In this document: piece by piece, positions 8,963 to 18,100 of the stretch
Layout: each line of letters starts with the position of its first letter
Numbering within the stretch: the stretch's first letter is position 1
Source: Paracoccaceae bacterium
GTDB taxonomy: Bacteria > Pseudomonadota > Alphaproteobacteria > Rhodobacterales > Rhodobacteraceae
Direction of reading: 5' to 3'
Assembly: GCA_007695345.1 (NCBI GenBank)
Contig: REDZ01000121.1
Coordinates: 1-38,463, forward strand
DNA: 38,463 nt
Program-made: the position numbers and the translations under genes
The notes under the pieces: model-generated
Database searches by the model: none
What the model was told of the DNA's origin: nothing
What the model saw: the letters and a program-made list of their open reading frames with translations, nothing else

Positions 8963-9637
8963 TCACCGCAGTTCGACCCCGGTCAGCAAACTGCCGGACA
9001 GAAACGCGAAGCGCCCAGAGAACGCGGCGCCCGTGACAAAGCCTGGCACATCGGTGTTCAAATCTGCTTGGAAAGTGCCCTCGTTCAGGTCGATCTGCAA
9101 TGTGATGGCGTGGAATTCGAGCATGGTCCGGCTGAGCGGATATTGCGCCTTGTAGACCGCTTCCTTTGCCGAAAAGACCAGCTTGGCGAAATGGCCCCGC
9201 TGTGACGGTCCCAACGTGGCGAGCCAGTTCATTTCAGCCGTGGTGCAGATTTCGGGCCACAAGGCAGGCTCGACCGGGTTCAGCGGTTCGATATCCAGCC
9301 CCAAGCTGCGGATATCCGGGTCATCGCTGACAACGGCCAGACAATCGCGCGCCGAATGCGTGATCGATCCGATCAGGCCAGCGGGCCAGATCGGGGCGCG
9401 ATCCTCGGCCTGCAAGACGGGGCGCGGGGGGTGGCCCAGCAATTCCATCGCATCGCGCGCGGCCTTTCGGCCTGCGCCGAATTCGCGTGCGCGTGCGGGG
9501 CTGACCTGTTCAACCGACAGCACCTCATCCCCGATCAGGCGGGGCATGGCGGCGCGAGGGTCGGCCCAGGCCAGCGCAACCCGTTCGGAAAAGAGCGGGC
9601 GCGCGAATTCAAGAAAGGCGAATTTCTGCTGTATCAT
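8963..9637 (-). CDS. 4'-phosphopantetheinyl transferase, Sfp/EntD type
   Basis: 224-aa enzyme that moves the phosphopantetheine arm of coenzyme A onto the serine of carrier proteins. The family motifs are present: GLDIEPLN with Asp115 and Glu117 (Mg2+/CoA binding) and FSAKEAVYKA with Lys158/Glu159; GSITHS near residue 90 is the usual P-loop-facing segment. It is the last gene of the minus-strand operon and its ATG overlaps the NRPS stop by 4 bases, so it very likely activates the T domain of the NRPS and the ACP of the PKS encoded just upstream. Confidence 0.92.
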   Translation of the reverse strand: MIQQKFAFLEFARPLFSERVALAWADPRAAMPRLIGDEVLSVEQVSPARAREFGAGRKAARDAMELLGHPPRPVLQAEDRAPIWPAGLIGSITHSARDCLAVVSDDPDIRSLGLDIEPLNPVEPALWPEICTTAEMNWLATLGPSQRGHFAKLVFSAKEAVYKAQYPLSRTMLEFHAITLQIDLNEGTFQADLNTDVPGFVTGAAFSGRFAFLSGSLLTGVELR

Positions 9638-12600
9638 CTCTGCCCCACCCGTGCTGCCCGTGCCGCGCGTCTGCGGGCCATGATGCTGTTCCGGTCCGTC
9701 GCGGGCGGAGTTCCTGACGGTGCGTCGGCTTTTGCACCTGTCGTCGGCAGGGGAGTGACCTTTGCCTGCGCGGGTGCGGCTGATTGGCTGTCCAGATGCC
9801 GCACCAGATCACCGAGGACCGGAAAGCGGAATACATCGGTGATCGACATGGCGGGGCGGTTCAGGGCTGTGCGAATCTCGCGATGCGCCTGCACTGCCAG
9901 TAGTGAATGGCCGCCAAGGTTGAAGAAATTATCGGACGCGCTGACCTGCGCCAGCCCCAGAACATCGCACCAGATGCGCGCGACCGTGGCATGGGTGTCG
10001 TTGCCTGCGGCGCTGGTCCCGACTGCAGGCGCGGGCTTGGGCTCGGCACCCGCGCCCGGTGCCGGCAGGGCCTTGCGGTCGATTTTCTTGTTGGGGGTCA
10101 TGGGCATGGTCGAAACCGGCACCAGATGGGTGGGCAGCATATGCGCGGGCAGCGCGCGCGCCAGTGCCGCGCGCAGATCGCCCATCGGGCTGCCGGTGTA
10201 ATAGCCCACCAGACGCAGATCGCCTGGCTGATCCTCGCGTGCGATGGCCACGGCCTGCGTGATGCCCGGCTGCGCGGCGAGCGTGGCCTCGATCTCGCCC
10301 AGTTCGATTCGGTGGCCACGTATCTTGACCTGATGATCCACTCGGCCCAGAAAATCGATCCCGCCCTGCGCGTTTCGGCGCACCAGATCGCCCGTGCGGT
10401 AGATGCGGCCCGAGCCGTTCGGGTCGGGCAGGAAGCGCTCTGCGGTCAGATCGGGGCGGTTCCAGTAGCCGCGTGTCACCCCGTCGCCGCCGATGAACAA
10501 TTCGCCCTCGGCCCCGACGGGCAGGGGGCGCAGGCTGTCATCCAGCACATGCAGTTGCGTATTGGCGATGGGCCGCCCGATGCCCACAGTCCCGGCACCG
10601 CCGGTGGTGGGGGTGGTCGAGGACCAGATCGTCGTTTCCGTCGGGCCATACATGTTCTGCACCGGCTGACCGGTCAGCCCGGCAATTTCCTGCGCCAGCG
10701 TGCCAGGCAACGCCTCTCCCCCCAGCAGGATATTGGGGACATGGGCCAGCGCCGCGCGGGCCTCATCATTCAGGGTCAGCATCCGCGCCATGGACGGCGT
10801 GCATTGCAGATGCGTGACCTTGTGACGGTGGATCTGCGCCGCGATCGAGAAATCATCCTCGGCCAGATCCAGCCCGGCATTGGCGCGCTGGACCACTTCG
10901 GCCAGCGGATAGAGAGCTTCAAGAACCTGCTCGGTCCCGATGCCATAATCGATCAGGCAGGCCACTTCGGTCACGCCGATGGCCTTGATCTGCTCGACCC
11001 GCGCCAGACAATCCTCGACCGTGCCGAACAGGCCCGAATCCTCGAAATACCGGTTGAAGGCATAGTCCAGGATGCCCTCGACCTCATCCTCGGACAAGGT
11101 GGAGAGGTCGATATCCATGGGGTTCTTCGCGCCCTCGGGCCGTTTGAAGGCCGGGAAGGCCCAGGCATATTGCTTGACCAGCGCCGCCGCAGCCTTGAGG
11201 TAGGATTTCATCGGCCCGCGCGCGATTTCGCGGGCATGTTCGCGGTCGCGGGCGACGAATGTGTGCAGCATCAGCGTTACGGTGAAATCGGCAGGGTCAT
11301 GCCCCGCCTCGCGCAGGGCGTCGTGATAAATGGCGATCTTGCCCTCGACCTCGGCAACTGTCTGGCCCAGCAGATGGGTCAGCACATGCGCGCCCAGGCG
11401 CCCGGCCTCGCGCCATGTCTCGGGGTTGCCGGCGGTGGTCAGCCAGATGTTCAACTCCTTTGACACCGGGCGCGGCAGGGTCTGGACCGGCACCATGCCG
11501 TCGCCCTTGTCAAACTCGACCGTCTCGCCGCGCCACAGGCGGCGCAGCGTGTCGAGCGTCTCGAACATCGCGGGCTTGTTGTTGGGCGGACGATTCTCGG
11601 GGCGGATGACAAAATCGACCGGGTGCCAGCCAGAGGCAATGCCGATCCCCGTGCGCCCATCGGTCAGATTGTCGATCATCGCCCATTCTTCGGCGATGCG
11701 GACGGGATGGTGCAGCGGCACAACGCAGGACCCCGCGCGCACGGCAATATTGTGTGTGACGGCGGCCACGGCTGCGCCCGACACGGACGGGTTCGGGAAC
11801 GGGCCGCCAAAGGCATGGAAATGTCGCTCTGGCGTCCAGACCGCGCAAAAGCCGTGCGTATCGGCGAATTTCGCGCCTTCCAGCAGCAGGCGGTATTTCT
11901 GCGGCCCTTCGCCATCATCATTGCCCCAATACATGAGGCTGAAATCCATGCCCTTGTCCGACAGCGAAATAGGCGCACGCGACACCATGGCGCGGTCCTC
12001 GTCCCCCATCAGCACGACCTTGAACCCGCGCGCCAGTGTCCAGAACAGCTCCAGCACCGAGATATCGAAGCTGAGCGAGGTCACGGCCAGCCAGACACCC
12101 GGCGGATCATGCCGGATATGCTGGTCCATGCCTGCGAAGAAATTGGCGACATTGCCGTGTTCGACCATCACACCCTTGGGCAGCCCGGTCGAGCCAGAGG
12201 TGTAGATCAGATAGGCAAGATGGTCGGGGGTGACTTGCGTTGTGGGGTTGGTGTCGGGCGCTTGGTCCAGCCGCGCATCCGTGTCGATCTGCAGCACCTG
12301 TGCCGTGTGGCCGGGCAGCGACGGCACAAGCGCGTGTTCGGTGACGATGACAGGGGCGCCCGAGTCGGAGAGGACATGCGCCAGCCGGTCGGCGGGGTAG
12401 CTGGGGTCCATGGGCACATAGGCCCCCCCGGCCTTGAGGATTCCCAGCGCGCCGATCAGCAATTGTGGCCCGCGCGTTGTGCAGAGCGCGACAGGCGTAT
12501 CGGGCGTCACGCCCATCCCGATCAGCAGATGCGCGACGCGGTTTGCGCGGGCGTTCAACTCGGCATAGGTCAGGCTTTGCGCCTCATGCGTGAGCGCGAC

Positions 12601-14148
12601 GGCATCGGGCGTGCGCGCACCCTGCGCCTCGAACGCGTGGTGCATGCAGATGCGGTCATAGGCAGTCGCGGTGTTGTTCAGCGCATCCTCGCCCTCGGGC
12701 GTGTCTGGGGTCGTTTCCATGCGCGCTTTCAAGGCAAGCGCCTCTTCCAGATGCGCGGGGTCGTGGCGCAGGCAGCCCGCCCCGAGATCGAGCACCAGCG
12801 CCGCTTCGGGCGCCTCTGCGCCGTCACAGATGGCAACGGAGGGCGGTGCAAGCGGTCCCATTTGCGGGTCGCGCGCAGCGATATCACGGGCGAAACCGGG
12901 TGCGCGCTGGGCGAGGGTCAGGCGGTCTGCGATCGCGTCTGCCAGCGCCGCATGGCCGGGGTCTGCCTGCAGCGGCACCCATGTGGCGATATGATGGGGT
13001 GCGGCGCGGTGCTGCGCGGCAATCGCGGCCGTGTGGTAGGCGAAATCGAGTGGGGCAGTGCCGTGCTGCGCCGCCAGCGCACGCGCGAATGCAGCGATCT
13101 GCTCGGCCTTGGACATCGTGCCCGGATCGAGGGGCAGTTGCGCCGTGGCCCGCCCGGCAGGCCAGCGCGCCGGTTGCATCGCGCGCAGGGCATCGCGCCA
13201 GGCGCGATCCCCCGATGCGATTTGCGCCAGGGCGGGTGTGGGGTCTGCGCCTGGCATGCCCACCACATCACCGGGCTGCACCAGCATCTCGGTTGAGAGC
13301 GGCAGTCCCTGCTGGCACAGCAGCCCTGTGCAGCACAGCGCGCCCTCGGCGCAGGCGATTGTCAGGCTGTCCGCATCGACCGACAGGATCTGACCGGGGG
13401 TGCCCGATCCGTCAACCACATGCGCTGCACTGACAACGGCGATCTGACCCGCCAGCGCAAGTTTGGGCGTTGTCAGCGGGTTCCAGTAGGGGCCATATGT
13501 CAGTGCGCGCACCAGCCTTGCGCCTTCGGCAGCGGGTCGGGTCGGGTCGATATGCCCGCCACGGGCGGGGCGGTCATCGCGGCGGCGCATCGTCCGGGCA
13601 GACAGGTCCTGCGGGCGCGTCTGCAGTGGCGCTCTAGCAAGCATGTCAAGCAACATGCCGAAGCTCTCGATGCCTGCGGCAAAGCTCTTGGCGTTCAGGG
13701 TCAGCGCCGTGTCATCATCGTCGATCTCATAGGCGCGTTGCAGCAGTATATCGCCTGTATCCACCGCGTCCTGCATCAGATGCCATGTGATGCCATGGCG
13801 TGTTTCGCCCTCAAGCATGGCCCAGACAGGCGCGTTCAGTCCGGCATGGCGCGGCAGCGGGCCGTCATGGAAATTCACGGCACCCCGCGCGGGCAGCGCC
13901 AGCACGTCGGGCGGCAGCACGGCAAGGCTGGCGATATTCAGCAGCCAGTCACACCCCACACCGTTCAGCCGGGCCGCCAGATCAGGGCCGGGGGGAACTA
14001 CGCGCAGGCCATGCCGCCCGGCCCAGTCTGCCAGTCGCGGATTACCGGTTACAACGGCCGCGACATCATGGCCGCGATCCACAAGCTGTGCACCGCATTC
14101 GGCCATCAGGGCCTGTTCCCCGATCAGGATAACTGAAAAGGCGCTCAT
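9634..14148 (-). CDS. NRPS: formyltransferase - A domain with embedded luciferase-like monooxygenase - T
   Basis: 1504-aa megasynthase. Residues 1-300 resemble methionyl-tRNA formyltransferase; the catalytic triad is visible as Asn92 and His94 (NFH) and Asp130 (VDTGD). Residues about 300-490 match no domain I recognise. The A domain starts near 495, with LKAGGAYVPMDP, YTSGSTGLPKG and FDISVLELF. Between core motifs A4 and A5, residues about 725-1085 are a flavin-dependent luciferase-like monooxygenase (MupA/Atu3671 type). The A domain then resumes (MYGPTETT, YRTGD, NKKIDRK). The specificity residues read D-I-L-Q-L-G-M-I-W-K, one step from the known glycine code DILQLGLIWK. A carrier domain has Ser1415 in LGGHSLLAV. 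There is no condensation, epimerase or release domain. The Arg-rich tail may dock to a partner. Overlaps both neighbours by 4 bases. Confidence 0.92.
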   Translation of the reverse strand: MSAFSVILIGEQALMAECGAQLVDRGHDVAAVVTGNPRLADWAGRHGLRVVPPGPDLAARLNGVGCDWLLNIASLAVLPPDVLALPARGAVNFHDGPLPRHAGLNAPVWAMLEGETRHGITWHLMQDAVDTGDILLQRAYEIDDDDTALTLNAKSFAAGIESFGMLLDMLARAPLQTRPQDLSARTMRRRDDRPARGGHIDPTRPAAEGARLVRALTYGPYWNPLTTPKLALAGQIAVVSAAHVVDGSGTPGQILSVDADSLTIACAEGALCCTGLLCQQGLPLSTEMLVQPGDVVGMPGADPTPALAQIASGDRAWRDALRAMQPARWPAGRATAQLPLDPGTMSKAEQIAAFARALAAQHGTAPLDFAYHTAAIAAQHRAAPHHIATWVPLQADPGHAALADAIADRLTLAQRAPGFARDIAARDPQMGPLAPPSVAICDGAEAPEAALVLDLGAGCLRHDPAHLEEALALKARMETTPDTPEGEDALNNTATAYDRICMHHAFEAQGARTPDAVALTHEAQSLTYAELNARANRVAHLLIGMGVTPDTPVALCTTRGPQLLIGALGILKAGGAYVPMDPSYPADRLAHVLSDSGAPVIVTEHALVPSLPGHTAQVLQIDTDARLDQAPDTNPTTQVTPDHLAYLIYTSGSTGLPKGVMVEHGNVANFFAGMDQHIRHDPPGVWLAVTSLSFDISVLELFWTLARGFKVVLMGDEDRAMVSRAPISLSDKGMDFSLMYWGNDDGEGPQKYRLLLEGAKFADTHGFCAVWTPERHFHAFGGPFPNPSVSGAAVAAVTHNIAVRAGSCVVPLHHPVRIAEEWAMIDNLTDGRTGIGIASGWHPVDFVIRPENRPPNNKPAMFETLDTLRRLWRGETVEFDKGDGMVPVQTLPRPVSKELNIWLTTAGNPETWREAGRLGAHVLTHLLGQTVAEVEGKIAIYHDALREAGHDPADFTVTLMLHTFVARDREHAREIARGPMKSYLKAAAALVKQYAWAFPAFKRPEGAKNPMDIDLSTLSEDEVEGILDYAFNRYFEDSGLFGTVEDCLARVEQIKAIGVTEVACLIDYGIGTEQVLEALYPLAEVVQRANAGLDLAEDDFSIAAQIHRHKVTHLQCTPSMARMLTLNDEARAALAHVPNILLGGEALPGTLAQEIAGLTGQPVQNMYGPTETTIWSSTTPTTGGAGTVGIGRPIANTQLHVLDDSLRPLPVGAEGELFIGGDGVTRGYWNRPDLTAERFLPDPNGSGRIYRTGDLVRRNAQGGIDFLGRVDHQVKIRGHRIELGEIEATLAAQPGITQAVAIAREDQPGDLRLVGYYTGSPMGDLRAALARALPAHMLPTHLVPVSTMPMTPNKKIDRKALPAPGAGAEPKPAPAVGTSAAGNDTHATVARIWCDVLGLAQVSASDNFFNLGGHSLLAVQAHREIRTALNRPAMSITDVFRFPVLGDLVRHLDSQSAAPAQAKVTPLPTTGAKADAPSGTPPATDRNSIMARRRAARAARVGQR

Positions 14149-15137
14149 GCTTTGTCCCCCGCATTGCGAATCTTGCTGGTGTGACGTGGCTCAGACACTA
14201 CCGATGTCAGGTCGTGCCACGTATGTGTCACAAGATCGCGGAGAAAATATGGCGCGATGCGCTCGTCTTTGCGTTCTATCAGGCGGCGGAGCTTCCACAG
14301 CCCGGCGCCCAGCAGATAGGCCAGCGTCACCAGCGCCAGATAGGGGCGCCCGCCGCGTTTGCGAAAATACCGCGCGCGAGAGGCGAACCAGTACTCCGGC
14401 TTGCGCGCCCATGTCTTCATCCCGGTCGAGGCCGAGCCGATATGCACCACCCGGCTGTCGGGCAGGTACTGTCCCACCCAGCCCGCGGCTTGTATGCGGT
14501 GGCACAGGTCGGTTTCCTCGAAATACAGAAAGAACCCCTCGTCAAACAGCCCGACCTGATCGAGCGTGTCCATCCGCAGCATCACGCTGGCCCCGGCGCA
14601 CCAGTCCACCGCCTGCACATGGGCGGGCAGGTCCATCGGCACGACATGGTTGCGCAAGAGCCGCGTGATGACGCCGGTATGGGCTGCATCCTCGAATTCG
14701 GACCAGAGCGAGGGGAAGCGGAACGCCGTTACATGGGGGATGTCATCCTCGCCGCGCACATGGCTACCTGCAAAGCCGACCGCGCTGTGCGCGCGCATAT
14801 GATCGCGCAGGCGCACAATGGCGTCGGGTTCGGGAAAGGCATCGGAATTCAGCAGATAAACGAAATCGGGCTGTGCCCCATCTGGCAGACCGGCGCGGAT
14901 ACCATGATTGTTGCCCGCACCGAACCCCCCGTTTCGCCCGGCCTGCAGAACCCGCACGCGCGGCCAGTCTGCCGTGCCGTCCACCAGCGCCTCGAACGAT
15001 CCGTCCTGACTGTCATTATCGACAATCGTGATCGCGCCGTCGATCCCGTCCATCGCATCCAGCGCGGCGCGGGCGGCGCGCAGGGTCATTGCAGGCGTGC
15101 GGTAATTCAGGATGACAGTCAGGACAGTCGCATTCAT
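14145..15137 (-). CDS. Family 2 glycosyltransferase (rhamnosyltransferase-like)
   Basis: 330-aa GT-A fold glycosyltransferase. Visible features: an N-terminal VILNYRTPAMTL strand, a VDNDSQDGS nucleotide-sugar segment, a DXD-like LLNSDAFPEPD, GASVMLR, and FFLYFEETDLCHR, which carries the probable catalytic acidic residues. A weakly hydrophobic stretch near residues 270-285 may associate with the membrane. The family (WbbL-like) usually adds rhamnose or another sugar to a lipid-linked or growing glycan on the cytoplasmic face; the donor and acceptor here are unknown. It lies between the PKS and NRPS genes and overlaps each by 4 bases, so it is locked into the same translation unit. A sugar acceptor could be a surface glycan or the PKS/NRPS product. 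Confidence 0.88.
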   Translation of the reverse strand: MNATVLTVILNYRTPAMTLRAARAALDAMDGIDGAITIVDNDSQDGSFEALVDGTADWPRVRVLQAGRNGGFGAGNNHGIRAGLPDGAQPDFVYLLNSDAFPEPDAIVRLRDHMRAHSAVGFAGSHVRGEDDIPHVTAFRFPSLWSEFEDAAHTGVITRLLRNHVVPMDLPAHVQAVDWCAGASVMLRMDTLDQVGLFDEGFFLYFEETDLCHRIQAAGWVGQYLPDSRVVHIGSASTGMKTWARKPEYWFASRARYFRKRGGRPYLALVTLAYLLGAGLWKLRRLIERKDERIAPYFLRDLVTHTWHDLTSVVSEPRHTSKIRNAGDKA

Positions 15138-18100
15138 TCAGCGGCCTCACGTCTGCCCGAGCCTTCGCCAAGCAGGTTTTGCAGCCGCGCAGCAAGCACG
15201 CGCACATTGGGTTCCAGCACCATCGAATCGTGATCGCCCGGCACCTCGAACACACGCAGATTGGGGGCAAGGCGCGTCCAGTCATTGTCGTGATGGACAA
15301 ATTCCTTCTGCGCGCTGACCCAGCGCCCGCCCGACACTTTCCAATGCCGATCCAGCGGTGGCCGGAACAACACCAGATTGCCGTCCCACGGCTGCACCTG
15401 ATAGGCGGAGACGGCCTCGCGGAACGCAGCCTCGATCGCGGCATTATGGAATGCATCAGCACTGTCCTGCGCGGGCCCCTGGGCCTGCAGGTGCTGCCAC
15501 TCGCGGCGCGCACGCCACCATTCCAGCGCATAACCCGGCCCCTTGCGCCGAAATTCTGCCATTTTGATCAGTGCCTTGTCCATGCGCGACAAGCTGGGGC
15601 GCACAGGCAGGGGCGTGTCCAGCAACACCACGATCTCGACCCGTTCACCCGCCACTTCCAACTGGCGCGCAATCTCATAGGCCGTGATCCCCCCGCCCGA
15701 AAAGCCGCCCAGCGCATAAGGCCCGTCTGGCTGCACCTGCCGCATCTCCGCGATATAATCCGCGGCGGCATCCTCGATCCGGTCATGCGGCGCCTCACCC
15801 CCGAACAGCCCGCGCGCCTGCAACCCGTAAAAGGGACGGTCGCGGCCCACCAGCATGGCCAGATGGCGCAGGTTCAGCACATTGCCGAACATGCCCGCGA
15901 CAAGGAAGAAGGGGGTTTTCGGCCCGCCCTCGCCCTCATGCATGGGCACCAGATGTGTGAAGCGGCGGCGGGGGCGCAGCTCGGTCACTGTGGTGTCTGT
16001 GTCCGGGCTTTCGCCGACATGTTCGGCCAGCATGGCCGCGCAGGCGGCGATGGTCGGGGCCTCGAACAGGACCGAGATGGGGAAATCCACGCCATAGGCT
16101 TTCTTGACCTGCGCAAACAACCGCACCGCGATCAGCGAATGGCCGCCAAGGTCGAAAAAGTCATCCTCGACCCCGATCTGGTCGATGCCAAGCAGATCCT
16201 GCCAGAACCCGGTCAGCGTGCGTTCGATATCATTGCGCGGGGCGATGTACTCGGTTCCCAGATCGGGGCGCTCGAACCGTGTGTCGCTGCTTGCGCGCGT
16301 GCTCTCGGCCTCGATTTGCGCGATCAGCGCCTGTGGCGTGATCGAGGACACGATCAGCGGGGACTGCGTGCCGGAGAGCGCCCGCAGAAATGCCTCGGCC
16401 CCCTCGGTCGGGGTAATGCCAAGGCTGAGCATATCGCGCAGGCGTTCCTCTGCCGGGGAGAGGGGGGCGTTCTGCGAAGGGCCATCGCGCTCGATCTCGG
16501 AGGCGCGGATGGGCGGGGCATCGGCAAAGCTGCCCTGCGCCAGCCGCTTGATGGTGAAACGCGAAATCTCGGCGACGACCTCGCCCTCTTGCGTGGCAAG
16601 GGTCAGGTCGAAACTGGCGAAGCCGGGTTCGGCATCCGGGCGCAGGCGGGCATGGCTGACAATACCGGCGGGCAGATCGCGCCAGACGGTCACCGCGCCA
16701 TAAGACAGCGGCACCCACAGATGTGCGCCCTGATAGCCTGGAATCAGTGCCATCGCCCAGCCTGTCGCCAGATCCATCAGCGCCGGATGCAGGATATGGC
16801 CTGCCTCCAGGTCATCTCGGTGGTCCTGCGGCAGGGCCAGATGCGCCAGCCCCTCGCCATCACCCAGTGCCATGCGGGTCAGCACCCGCCAGCGTGGCCC
16901 GAAATCCAGATGCGCCTCTTGCGGCGAGGGCAGGCCCGCCCCGTCACGCGCCTGCCCCAGCCGCGCGGCGATGGCGGTCAGGTCAAGGGCCGGGGGCTGC
17001 GGGGCGGCGGACATCTCCAGTTGCGCCTGGGCGTTCAGCACGTACCCCTTGCTGCCGGCTGCCATCACATCGCTGCGCAGCGTGAAATCATAGCCCGTAT
17101 CCGTGCGGCGCAGGCTGGCGCGCAGGTCGCGCGCGTCGCCATCCGGCACGGTCAGGGCGCGGAAGAAATACAGATCGCGCAGGGTAAAGGGCCCCTGTTC
17201 GCCCTGCGCGCGCAGGGCCTGGGCGGCGAGATCCAGATAGGCGGTGCCGGGCAGAATGGCGGTGCCGTCCTTGGTGCGGTGTTCATCCACCACCCAGTGG
17301 GTCGCGGGCAGCCGCGCGGTCAGGCGGCGGTGGCCCTGCGCGTCAAACCCCATTTCGTCATAGAGCGGCTGATCGCAGGGCAGGGACGGGGCCTGCGGCG
17401 CAGTGCCAAGGCGCTGGGCCATGGCATCGGCGGCCATGCCTGCCCCGGCCCAGATGCCCCAGTTCAGCGCCAGAACCCGCGTCTTGCCCCCTTGCCGCGA
17501 CCGGGCATAGGCGTTCAGATATTCGTTCGCGGCGACATAATCGATCTGCCCCACAGGCGCCGTGACAGTCGAGGTCGAGGCAAACAGCACCATGACTTCA
17601 AGCGTGCCATCGGGCAGCAGCGCATCGAGCACCTGCACCCCGTGCAGCTTGGGGGCCAGCACCTCTTCGACATCGCCGGTGGATTTTGCCAGCAAGGGCG
17701 CGTCGTTGATTGCGCCGGCCGCATGGATCAGCCCGTAGGGCGTGCCATGGGCTGTGCGCGCGGCGTCGAGCGCGTGGCGCATGTCATCAATATTGCAGAC
17801 ATCGGCGGTGGCGACATGGATCTGCCCGCCCAGACCCTCCAGCCGTTCGATGGCAAGGATTCTGCGGGTCGTGGGGTCGGCGGGGCCGTGGCGGGCGGTC
17901 CAGTCGGACCAGTCCGCGCGCGGGGGCAGGGGGGTGCGGGCGATCAGCGTGATCTTTGCCCCGGCGTGTCCGATCAGCGCCTCGGCCAGGGTCAGGCCGA
18001 TGCCGCCAAAGCCCCCCGTGATGACCCAATGCGCGCCCTGCGGCATGTCGGGCAGCCCGTCCGGCAGCGGGGCCGGGCGCAGGACCTGCGTGTAGCGCTT

